From contig CM070599.1 in NCBI GenBank assembly GCA_036346395.1, forward strand, positions 23,737,232-23,801,231: a DNA stretch of 64,000 nt, written 5' to 3'. The notes below the pieces were generated by a model, which was not told the DNA's origin, made no database searches, and saw only the letters and a list, made by a program, of their open reading frames with translations. This DNA is from Hsuehochloa calcarea. Its lineage: Eukaryota; Streptophyta; Magnoliopsida; Poales; Poaceae. Shown here in pieces: positions 1 through 10,636 of this stretch. Made by a program: the position numbers and the translations under genes. Positions within the stretch are counted from its first letter, which is position 1. Every line of letters starts with the position of its first letter.

Positions 1-230
1 GCGGAACCTGCCATCTGCATGTTGTAACATTCCTACTTGCATCAATATAAACTAACCAAGCATATAAAATGAGTACACATTTGCTACATTGTCCACAACA
101 AGATTATCAACGGAAGGGCAAGTCACAAGATTACTATAGATACTAGGTTAAGCAACCATAGCAGTCAGAAACATCCATAAAGTAAATATTTGTAAAGGAA
201 GACGAGTATAACTATTTCCAAGTAGGGCAA
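1..230. other. unassigned flank ending in TSD copy
   Basis: This is AT-rich sequence left of the first solo LTR. I see no gene. Its last five bases (226-230, GGCAA) are the left target-site duplication of the LTR at 231-6085. Confidence 0.5.
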
Positions 231-1386
231 TGTGAGACCTCGGGGTATTTAACTTGTAATACTTAACCAATCAAATGATTAAAGCATTACAAATCAAATA
301 TCACGGCTCTCGGCGTATATGTACTTCCTAGAAGTGCAGTACACACACCCCATACAAAAATTATGCATCAACTCCATTCATCACATAGAATCCATAACAC
401 AACTAAACGATACGAAAGACATACAATATAGAGTTATTACAAAAAGGGGCCGACCGGCCAAATGCAACTAAAAAAGTATAAGACAACAGCGGAAGCAAGG
501 TGTCATAAGATGGCGATAAACAAAAGCCAATTAGTGTGCCTTTAACCCACAAGGCAGCCAACCGGACCACCGAGCTAGTCGGCAAACCCGCAGCACATCT
601 CACAAAAGTGAGGCCATTGGAGCTCACCTTCCTCCTCTGCAACAAATAGTTAAGCAAAGCAAATGAGTACAAAAATTGTACTCCGCAAGACTTACGTGTA
701 GAGTAATAGACATATACATAGCTACATGCAAACTTATTTAAGTGGAGGTCAGATGTTTCATTTTCAAAGACAAAGCAATCTTTATTTGCAATAATGTAGT
801 ACATTTAAAAGCAAGTTTACAATCTGTTTTTATTGTTCAAATAGCAGTAAATAACATCATAATAACAATAAATAGATGACAACAACATCCTGGAAGTGAC
901 TAACCCAATAGTCACCACAACAATAGCATGAATTACACATTCATACCACCCATGTCAAGTTTTAAAACAAAGGTTGTAGTCTAATTCTTGCGGGAAATAA
1001 CCAAGCTTGTCCATAACCTAGGACGAGACTATTCGAATAGATTTAACCCTGCAGGGGTGTACCAATGTACCCACACGCCAGACCGCCTTTTCGCCATGCA
1101 ATAGAGCACACTCCCTTAGGTATGCCGGCAAGGCTAAGTCCTACGAGACGTTTCCAATATTATGTATTAACCACGAGTCGCCCATATGGGAGGAAACCCC
1201 ATACGTTGATGCGGAGTCATCAAAGATGCTCACCTCCTTATAAAGGACGATGCTCCTTGCAGTGGGTAACCCCCACTACTGCTCACCCAAACACACAAGT
1301 TATCTTTTTCAACACAACGCACACAACCACCATGCGACCCGGAGCGAACACACGCCAAAGTTGTAATATTCTGAAAATAAATAAAT

Positions 1387-3891
1387 AGTAACGCCTTAAG
1401 GACTTGTGCGTAATTAAGCAAAAGAAGTTTGTTTTGAAGTTTTTACGGAGGGATTAGACTGTGTGAGGTATAAATAGATCGTGAGAATTCTAAAAACCCT
1501 AGCCAGATTGTTTTATTTTTTTCCTGTGCGCTCTCGCCGCGCGATGCATCCTATCACGCGCAGTAGCCTTCGCCGCTCAAGACATCGCTCGCAACCCGCC
1601 CGCGCTTGTTTTCCCGGACGGCGCGTGAAGGATCGGCGCGTGTGCACCTGGGAGCTGCTGCGTGCGCGTGAGGACACTGCGGCCGCTCGAGCGTTGGCGT
1701 CACGTGGAGGGCTGTGTGCTTTTCTTGTTGCAGTGCGCGCGTGAAGCCCCAGCCTCATGCCTTTCTTTTTTTTCAGCTGCTGATGCTAGTGCTAGCATTT
1801 AATGATTAGTGCTGAGTTAGTAGTGATTAGTTAATGGTGCTCTCCGGGATTATGTTAATGGGATTTGAATGCCTCGGCTGGATGGAATCTTGTAATTAGC
1901 TCTTTTGTCATGTGGTTACGAATACACGTAGTAATTAATGCCTTGGTTGGAATTTAGTGGTTAACTAATATGACTTGTAGCTACGTTTGAATGCAAATAA
2001 CTAGTGCTAGTAATTAATCTAGTAATGCAACTTTGCATGGTACTGCTAGTGCCAGACATTAACAAGCAGTGCAAGATTGCTTTGCGTGCATGCTTAAACA
2101 GTAAAAGCGAGGCAACAACGAGTTGGAGTTGCATGTTTCGTATCTATATGTGCTTCTTTGGAATAGTAAATAAGAGAGAGGAGCTAGCATGTTTTGTTGA
2201 ACAGTAATGGAAATATATATTAGGATGTTTCTAGTCGGGGAGAAATCGATTAATGGATCTGTTTAGTCTGCCGTTCTGTTGTACGATTTATTCGGGTACC
2301 TTAATAGCGAATTTTAGGAATATCATCTACTAGTTAATTGTAGATAATTTCGAGATCTTTCTATAGAATATTTAATCATGTTGATCGGACTAGTATAATT
2401 CAAGTTATGAATTTTGGAAGACTGCTGTCCCTGTAGTCGTTGTATTTCGGCACTGTTTTGGTAGACTAGAGATTAAAAATAGTAATTGGACTAATTAGAG
2501 TTTTTTATCTACATGAAAGATGTAGATAATTATCTAAGGGTTCTGTAGAATCCAAGAACTCGAATTTTGGTTGGGTAAAACAAAAGTTATGAATTTAGTA
2601 AGACCCGCTGTCCCGAAGCTGACAGATCGGTCTTCCGGGATAAAAACGGAGGGTTAGATGATTTAATTAGAAGTCATGGTAATCTAAGAAAATGAGTGGA
2701 ATTTTGTGTAGAATCCAGAACTGGGTGGTTTATCGTGATAGGACTTTTGAGTCGAAAGTTACGCTCTTTTTAGTACCAGGGCAGCAAGAGGTGACTGTTC
2801 GGTACCGGAGAAGCGTGGTAAATTTGGGGACGTGTAGGAGCGATGTCGATTGATTGCTTTTCTTATGATGTTGTAGCTTGTATTGAAATTTGAGTATTTA
2901 ATGTAGGAGAGGCGTCGTGCTTGTTGCCATCTTCTAGCCAAATCGTGTGTCGCAACTAGTAAAGGCAAGTGCATGGTAGACAGCGATCAATGAATGATCA
3001 CTGTTTTCTTTATCTTCTATTACCATTATTGTTGTGCTTTTATTTTATTTAATTGCAAATAATGAATGGTATGGTTATATCTTTGTTGATAATCATGAGG
3101 AAAAGTTGGATATGATGAATATGATGGAGTTTGTATTTTTCATACATAAGCATCTTTACATATGAGCAGGTGATCATGAATGATCACAACTCCACGGGAG
3201 TGGAGGAGGTCCCCGATCCTTGTGGAGGAATGGGTTCGAGAGTGAATGTTGTCGCGAGTATTCACTCATGCTATACTGGTATACGCGAAAGAAGTGCATG
3301 TGGACATGTAGATTAGAGTTACATTGATATATGAAATTAATGGGTGTGAAACAAAGGGAAGAAAACAGCATGAGAATATTAATAGAAGTACCTGTGATGA
3401 TAATGAAGTTATTGAATGTTGTTGATTTATTATTGTTCGTTGTATATTGATGTGTTTGCTGAGTCGTGGATTCACCCTTGCTCTTTGTTGCCTTTAGGTG
3501 ATCTTCGAGGACGCCATGACTGAGAGCGAGTAGAGCACATGAATTAAATCCATATCAATCACATGATCATTTGTCATAAGAACCTTTTCATTCAAGGTTG
3601 GATTACTCTTGGACATGTTAGAGGCTGAATAAAGTTTAGGTCACATTTTGGAATAGATTATTTATTTCAATGATTTGGATTCAGTAGTTGGTGCTATCCT
3701 AGATTGTTTACCTGGTTATATTTCCCTTGCTTATTTACTCTTGCTTGATTCATAATTATGGATGCTCTTTTGTGATCCAGGGATGTGTCCATTGATATTT
3801 TCTTGCTGAAATTTTACAGTGTGTCAATAATTATTAGTTTAGAGAGTAGTTTAGTGGCATTCCAGGCTCAGTGTTGGGCTGGGGTGTTACA
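1387..3891 (+). mobile_element. LTR nested inside the 231-6085 LTR, plus strand
   Basis: The right end is GGGTGTTACA (3882-3891), a common end of grass gypsy LTRs. The left end reads (A)GTAACGCCTTAAGG from 1387, that is, a TGTAACGCC start with its first T changed to A. The flanks are TAAAT (1382-1386) and AAAAT (3892-3896), an imperfect 5-bp TSD. A TATA box at 1469-1476 is followed by a GC-rich leader (1510-1750), as in an active LTR promoter. The rest is AT-rich with no coding capacity, so it is a solo LTR. The short plus-strand ORF at 1481-1744 is the GC-rich leader. The right boundary is firm; the left one is inferred. Confidence 0.6.
1469..1476 (+). promoter_or_regulatory. TATA box of nested LTR
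   Basis: TATAAATA lies about 40 bp upstream of a GC-rich leader, in the orientation of the nested LTR. Confidence 0.5.
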
Positions 3892-6090
3892 AAAATACTA
3901 AGTCAAGAGAGGTCTCATATCCCTCTCGTGTGGTTAGCACGCAAAAGTGCTTGGATCAATGGCGCAACTAATTCGGTACTTGTTGACTCGGGCACCTTTC
4001 CATGTCACACCAAACAATCACACCAACATACCATTATGCCCAAGTCTAAAATAATTTTATTTTCAGTTTTAGATTTACAAATTAACAAAGCACAAGGTGC
4101 CGGACATAATGGAGTAATAATAGGTTTTGTGTGATCAAGATCATCAACTAAGTCGATGATCGCCCAATACTACCGATAGCTAAGCATGTCTAAGCATATT
4201 AACTCGAAATCTACTAAGTGACAAGAGCCCATCAAACGAACTCTAATCACAGTAAATAATCTAGGCTCAGGTAGTAGAGAGTAATCATTTGCCTACAGAG
4301 TATGCAACTATAGGATCAAACCATATTTTAACAACAAAATAATAATGCATACATACAAGTTGAAATCAATATATTAGACTTGAAAATACTGGGATTAACA
4401 TGATCAAACTGCTTACCTTGCTGAGGATTACTATCTTTCTGCAGAGGATCGCTCTCAATACAATAGGGTCGTCGGAACCTACCGAAAGAAGTCGAAAGCA
4501 CAATAAGAATGAATAATACCGAAAAGACTCCAAAATATAGAGTCATCCAAAAATTATAAAAAATTCACAAAATGAAAATCATGATTTTATATGAATTTAG
4601 AAATAAGAATAAATTCATTTGGATGTTCTATGCAGAAGTTATAGCCGTTTGAAAATTAGTTTTCAGAAAAATCCAATTTAATTATAATCTGCCACTTTTC
4701 ACCTCATCTAAAACTTTCGCAAAATTTTCTGGAGTAGTGGTGGACATGAGGATTACAAAAATAGATAGAGAATATTATTACATGACCAAAATAATTTGGT
4801 TCACCTCATTTTGAGTTTTTATGAATTAGTTATGCATTTTCAAAGTTAAAAGCAATTTATAATGTATTAATAATTCCTTTTTGAAGCACTCTCCACAAAA
4901 CATATTTTCTGAGATAGTGACAAGGTTGAAACATAATTCATAATAAATTTTATTAAAAATAAAAAATAACAAAAGTGATTTCACTGTTTTTGGTGTTAAA
5001 ATGAATTAGTTATGTATTTTTGAAGTTAATTGTATTTTTCAGTTAACAAATAAATCCTTTTGGGATTTTAAATGATTACCTAATACTTTTTGCACCGAGA
5101 CCCAATCTAGCCACGGTGACTGACGGTAGGGTCCAAGAATAGTGTGTTTTCTGATTTTGATTTTAGGATTTACTGCGCTAACAGGTGGACCCCACTTGCC
5201 ATAGGGATGGCTTATGCAACCAATGTATGAACCGATGCCCGTGCGCTGGGTTCACTGATCCACAGCTCCGTGGACAATCCCACTTAAATACTGGCCCCCA
5301 CATGTCATAGACCATTAGCTAAGCATTAAATGATCTAACCCCGGATTCCGACAGTGATCTCGTCATTAATACTAATTAATATCCTAATCATGTTTCTACC
5401 GTACGCTGTCGGTTTTCCGACAAAATGGTCGCGACTCTCACTGCTTTTGTCGGCGGCTCGCGATCTGTGTAGCCCAAGCGCGATCGAGGATGTATGGTGC
5501 GCAATAGTATTGCGCCGATAGTACTCACGGCACGACTCGATGAGAGCACTCACCAAAAACTCAAGCGCAAAAACTCCGCGGCTCGTTACAGTAGCGGTGC
5601 CAAGGTCCTAGGGGCTAGTAGGAGGTTACCTAAGTGGAGAAAGGTGCTCGGGGAGCTTGGACATTACTAGGTGATCCTGATTTCAAGCCCAACCGTGCAT
5701 AAATTGTCCAGAATTTTTCATGCAGTGCATTGCCCGCTAGAAAATTCACAAGGTGCAGGATAGGGGGTTTGACCAAGGAGACAACAGGTTTGACCAGCCC
5801 TTAAGAAATAGCAAATAATTTCTAAAAATTATGAAATTTATCAAGGAGGTTACCAGGATGACCAAGAATTTAGAAAAAATATTTCCAGAGGATGATCACA
5901 AGGTTTGACTAGAATATCTTGAATTGCAACACTTCGAGTCAATAAACCAAATTGAATTTGAAGTCCACATTTCAAGGAGATAGATTCTAGAGAATTCAAA
6001 TGACAACAAGGATTCATCCAAAAGTTTTAATTTATCCTCATTTTCATACATTTGAAACACAACCCTAGAGCTTTGGGATGTTACAGGCAA

Positions 6091-7095
6091 ACAAGTAAGA
6101 TCCACTGTATTTGTTTATAGTGTCCTCCCAGAAAGTCCAAATACTAGCTGTCAAAGGTTATTGAATTATGACCTTCGAATTCAAAAACTAGCAATACAAA
6201 CTAGCAGTTCCGAATTTTGTACATTGTCACTCATTAGCTACTGCTAGAAAACAACATGAATCTAAATTTTGCTTTTGCACAAACTTAAGAGACAGAACAA
6301 AGTGGATACCAGTCACAAGAATCATGCAATCTGGAGAACAACCACATCTATGACATGAGCCAATCTATGCATATCTCGGTTCCAGTAGCAAGCATTGCAT
6401 CACATGAGTTCCAGTCACATCTAAATTTTGCATCACATGAGTTCCATGAAATATGGAGAACAATCACATTGCATCACATATACGTGGCTTACCTTGAAGA
6501 TGCCGAGGCGAAGGCAGAGGGGGAAGGGGTGGGGGCGGAGTCGTGGAGGCGTCGGGAGGGAGGCGGAGGCGGAGGGGGAAGGGGTGGTGGGCAGAGTTGC
6601 GGAGCCGCAGAGTCGTCAGGGAGGGAGGCGAGCGGAGGAAGGGGTGGGGCGGGCAATGGAGGTGTCGGGAGGGAGGCGCAGCGGAGGAAATAGGGGGGAG
6701 GGGAGCAACTGGAGGTCGGGAGGCGAGCCGCGGAGGAAATAGGGGTGGGGAGGGGGGAGCAACGGAGGCGTCAGGAGGGAGACACGCTGCTCCCGAATGG
6801 AAAAATAAGGGAGGCGATTGGGTGGGGGTGAGGGGGGCTACGGGTTCGGGATGGGTGTAGTTGAGTGTCAATTTATGGGTAAATACTCGTAACTTCTATA
6901 GGTATTTTGTTTTACTGGTCCACAGCTCCCTCACTTGGAACAAGGTTTTGTCTACTCCTACAAATTGTACTAGAGGGTTGCTCCACTCCAGATTACTCCA
7001 ACTCCAATAGTTTTATGGAGTTAGCCCGTTTGGCACAGCTCCACCTACTTTAACTATGAAGCTGGGAGTTGGAGTCATACCAAACATGACCTAAG
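6091..7095. repeat. purine-rich minisatellite and possible hAT-like MITE remnant
   Basis: From 6500 to about 6800 the plus strand is a degenerate purine-rich repeat, with GGAGGGAGGCG and GCGGAGGAAATAGGGG recurring. It opens several overlapping frames (6355-6871) that I do not regard as genes. From 6915 to 7095 comes a segment with GTTTGGCACAGCTCC and an opposed GGAGTTGGAGTCATACCAAAC. This is the kind of sequence seen in grass hAT-like MITEs, but I cannot define its ends. Confidence 0.35.
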
Positions 7096-8602
7096 TTCAC
7101 AAATGTTTGGGTTTAGGGTGATGCATGGGTGGCGACTTAGGTGGCCAAGTTGCTTGTGTGGCGATGACGTGGTGGCCACGAAGGATGAAGCGGTGAGGTA
7201 GACAACGACGTGGCATGACAGATCACTGGTGAAATGACAACGCTTGGGCCTAACGGCTTGCCGGAGGCAGCGGCCATGACGGAGGCGATGAAGGGGCAAA
7301 ACTGAAAGAGTGCGGTGAGGCAAAGAGGATGAGCAGGCGTGGACACCGGAGGTTGCCGGAGTTGGCCGGCAGTGAGCTCCAAGCGGCGGTGCTAGTTCGG
7401 CCATGATGACGACATCGAGGGAAAGGGTTTCGTCTAAAAAGAAGGTGAGCACCGTGTAAGGAAGTTGGGGAAGGTGAAGGTGGGGGTGATGAGCAACCAA
7501 ACTCACCGGAGGAGCGAGGAACGAGTGGCGAATGGCGGCGGCTGGTGGGGAAGAATAAGAAGGAGATCGCGACGCTCGAGGAAAGAACCACAAAATTAAG
7601 GGATGGGAATTGTAGATCAGGGGGTAGAACATAATGTGACGCCGGTAAAATTGCGAGGGACTCACCGAGGTGTCGGGGAACGCGGAAGAACCGTTTTGGC
7701 AGTGGCGGTCTTCGCCGGAGTTGAAGAAGATGAAGTCGGCTTCGATGGTGTAGCACACAAGGGCTTCGGTGGTTGGGAGCAAACTACGGAGGAGGATGAG
7801 GCGAAGCTGATGATGCGGTCAGAACACCCTGAGGTGTTTTGTCAGTGGAGAACGACGAGGTATGGGTAGCAGTCAGTTGTGAAGAAGAAAGCCACGGGCG
7901 GCGGCACACGTTGGGTCTCTGGGGAAGGTGGTTAGGGCACGGAGGTCGGCAGAGTGGGGAGGAGCTAGGGCGCATGGGGCGGCTTTTAGGGCATGTGGAG
8001 TCGGGCTTGACCCGGATGCCAAGATGGAAGCGGCGACGGAGTTTGCCCCGGACACGTCTGCGACACGAGCGCATGAGCGTGTATTGGTGGCGGCAGCAGC
8101 TGTAGGTGGCCCCGAGCCAGTCGCTAGGCTTGGGTAGTTGGGCCGACCGCGGGTGAAGGTGGGTCGAGGCGGGGAGGAGGTAAGTGGGCCTGTGCGAGAG
8201 GGGAAGCAGAGCGGGGCTAGAGGCGGGGAGATGTGGAGCCAAGCGGGGATGAGCCGGGGATCAGGGTGGGCCAGCGGACATAGAAGGGAATGGGTTGAAG
8301 GGATTCAGCCCACGCAGGATTTAGAATTAAGAATGGATTTCGGAATTACAGAAAAGGTGAAAATCCAAAAGAGACAAAATAAATAGCAAACTAACTCCGA
8401 AAAATCCAGGAAAATTCATGGGAACACAAGGAACCCAGCTAACACTATTTTTCATTTAATTGATGTTTACATTAGTCAAATTAAATAGTTTAAATATTAA
8501 AAAAATTCAATTAAGCTTTATTAATTCAAGAAAAATTGGTGAAAATTTTCAGGACCTATACATAAAAGACTTTTTTGAAAACTCAAATTTTGGGATGTTA
8601 CA
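7096..8602 (-). mobile_element. truncated LTR, minus strand
   Basis: The minus strand starts at 8602 with TGTAACATCCCAAAATTTG, the same start signature as the LTRs at 231-6085 and 10637-14882. It then runs through an AT-rich segment into a GC-rich block (7100-8300). The expected 3' end (GGTCCCACA-like) and a 5-bp TSD are not found, so only the 5' part remains. The overlapping ORFs at 7075-8242 on both strands come from the GC-rich block. Confidence 0.5.
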
Positions 8603-8607
8603 CTGGT

Positions 8608-9480
8608 CCACCGAGCGATTGAACGCAGTCGTGCGGTGGCCCAACGATTGTGGGATTGTTGTAAAATATTAAATTGTGGTTTATTTGTGAGATTTTTCTT
8701 TAATAAATGGTTTATCTTAAGAAAAACAAATCAAGTTTCACATCCACTTTTTGATGGCACTTGGCAGGGCCCTTTGCAAAAGTTATGGGCCAGGCAACCA
8801 AAAAAAGTGCAAGGCCGTCCAGCAAATCAGCAACTTTCAATGGACTCAGCTTGGGCCGGCAACAACATGACCCCTTTTTCTTTTATTCTCACAAACATGA
8901 TCCCTTTGGGTCTCAAAAAACACCATGCCCCTTGGGAAATGCATATACGCTCGAAATGCAATGCTGTTTGCTTCTCAAAAGAAAAAAAAATGCAATACTG
9001 TTTGACTTGGTTATGCAAGGTAAACGGTAACACAGTGTGTGTGTTTTATGGATTTATAGGTGGTAAAAAAAGAAACCTGATTGAACATTCCCTCAAGGCT
9101 GCAGGTGGCTAAATTAGCTTTTCAGATGAATAGGTTTGGATCTCTAAAAAAAGATGAATAGGTTTGGGAAATTAATTTTGTGGAGCTAAAACTGCAAAGT
9201 ACAATCCAACTCAGTAGGTGATTAAACGTAGTTTTCTTACCACGTTGGATCCGGAGCGAGAAGATACCCAAAATTAAGCATAATTACCACTTGGATAAAT
9301 GTTGATGCTTGCATGTGCTATTGTGAATTTGTGGGAACATGTGACCACTTACAAGAAGATGTGATTGCATATTTGCATTAAAGGCTTGTCTCTTTGCTTA
9401 GAGATACAGCTTGCTCTCACTCTTCTATCTTGGATTCTAGCCACCTTTCTAAGCACCTCTTGCATTGGAGATGCTCGAGG
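8608..9480. other. unassigned intergenic sequence
   Basis: No recognisable TE ends, domains or RNA genes. The ORF at 8636-9112 shows no family I know. Confidence 0.4.
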
Positions 9481-9483
9481 GCA

Positions 9484-9510
9484 GGGCGGACCCTCCCTTC
9501 GGGTATGCTC
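9484..9510 (+). repeat. 27-bp direct repeat, copy 1
   Basis: This copy matches 10397-10423 at 24 of 27 positions (shared core CTCCCTTCGGG). The two copies bracket the MED16-like fragment. Confidence 0.6.
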
Positions 9511-9579
9511 GGGCGGCCGCGGGGCGGCGGGCGAGGGCAGAGGGTGAAAGAGCGCAGCGCGGGCGAGGCCGTGAGGCGA

Positions 9580-9741
9580 GGGCGAGGGCATGACTGCACG
9601 GCTCCGGGGGGAGGAGGAGGAGCTGCTGCGGGAGGAGTAGCGCAGCAGCCGTCGCCGGCGACCGTGTTCCGAATCCGGCTCAAGCAACCCCCGGCAAGCC
9701 TCCGGCACAAGATGCGCGTGGCCGAGCTGTGCAGGAACTTG
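9580..9741 (+). pseudogene. MED16-like first-exon fragment
   Basis: The frame from 9661 to 9741 encodes TVFRIRLKQPPASLRHK, then MRVAELCRNL. I recognise this as the conserved start of plant Mediator subunit 16 (MED16/SFR6), a tail-module subunit needed for cold- and iron-responsive transcription. In MED16 the next residues are a conserved hydrophobic stretch (SAVAWCG...). Here the sequence instead runs into GTGCGT at 9742, a plausible splice donor, and then a T-rich, intron-like region. A Gly/Ala-rich N-terminal segment precedes the match in the same frame. I find no later MED16 exon in the window. It is either a captured or duplicated exon fragment, or exon 1 of a gene whose first intron has filled with TEs. 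The family match is from memory and short (27 residues); the left limit is approximate. Confidence 0.6.
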
Positions 9742-10636
9742 GTGCGTCCGGTTGAGCCTCTTACGGCTTCCGTTTACTTTTGTTGTACGCTTGTGCTCGA
9801 GCAAAAACAAGATATTCTTTTGTGTTTTTTTCGGGATAGTTGGGTGAACCTTTGTGCGATGAATTACAGGAGAACTATGGGCTTACTGCTTTTTTTAGTC
9901 TTCAGATTTTTGGCGACGAGGGTCGAGGGCTAGGAGTGAAAATATATGTTTTAGCTGTGCTAATCGCAGAGACATTAGGTAGTGCCTGTATTTGTGATTG
10001 CTTTGTTTCCTGTGGCCTTCGAAAGTGTTAGATTTTGGTTCTGGAACTGAAGCTTAAATACCGTTGTAGTTTGTAATGCCTTCTGCCGTTTTTCCCCTTT
10101 TGTATAACCAAGTATAGTGAGGTCGAACTTGATACTCTTCTAAGCCAGTTGGAAGATGCTAACGGTCATAAATCCATTAACAGAAGTCCACATTTGTATC
10201 TGATTGATCCATGGGCAGATCTCATGGAGCTTCCAGTTAGAAAATGCTCGTGTTTCTGAAACTGCTACTGGTTTGTGCCTTTTGCTGATTACAGATATCT
10301 GCGACACTATGGGGAATGAGATAGCTTTACTGAGTTCTTAGTGCTAATCTGTTTTGTTGTTTCATCTTTACGACTCTTGGGTTCCTGTCTTGGCGGGGGC
10401 GGACTCTCCCTTCGGGCATACTCTAATAGTAAGTATCTAGGTGATAAGTTTTTACTATCTACTATTCACATGTTGAAGAGTTTGATTACAAAAGTTGGGA
10501 TGTTAGGTGATTGGGGGCTCCCGGCGTGGGTGGCGGTGCAGCGCGCTAACACTAGTGGCTAGGGTGGTACTTGCGGCAACGGTTGTTTCACGTGGATGAT
10601 TCCGTCGAACATAGCTAAAATTTTGTTTTGAATCCG
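9742..10636 (+). other. intron-like low-copy sequence after MED16-like exon
   Basis: T-rich sequence after the putative donor, with no recognisable exon. It contains the second copy of the 27-bp repeat and ends with ATCCG (10632-10636), the left TSD of the next solo LTR. Confidence 0.4.
10397..10423 (+). repeat. 27-bp direct repeat, copy 2
   Basis: Second copy of the 27-bp motif at 9484-9510, with three mismatches, 913 bp away. Confidence 0.6.

Larger units (their letters stand above)
231..6085 (-). mobile_element. solo LTR, minus strand, TSD GGCAA
   Basis: Read on the minus strand, the element starts at 6085 with TGTAACATCCCAAAGC and ends at 231 with CCGAGGTCTCACA. GGCAA lies on both sides (226-230 and 6086-6090), which fixes the insertion. 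No PBS, PPT or coding region lies between the ends, so this is a solo LTR left by LTR-LTR recombination. It is 5.86 kb long, but about 2.5 kb of that is a nested LTR (1387-3891), so the net length is about 3.3 kb. Its 3' portion resembles the same portion of the solo LTR at 10637-14882; both carry the end signature GGTC(C/T)CACA. The ORF at 403-804 on the minus strand lies inside the LTR and is not a gene. The superfamily is probably Ty3/gypsy, inferred from LTR length and ends only. Confidence 0.85.

Noticed and set aside
6464..6871. Overlapping Pro-rich and Gly-rich frames on opposite strands
   Set aside because: Caused by a purine-rich minisatellite; no conserved protein pattern.
6915..8611. 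CTGGTCCAC on both sides of 6924-8602, resembling a 9-bp Mutator TSD
   Set aside because: The enclosed segment has no terminal inverted repeats and its right end is a typical LTR start on the minus strand; probably chance.
10520..10556. Helitron-like 3' end (CTAGT after a GC-rich stretch) near the MED16 fragment
   Set aside because: No convincing hairpin before CTAGT and no matching TC 5' end, so Helitron capture is not supported.
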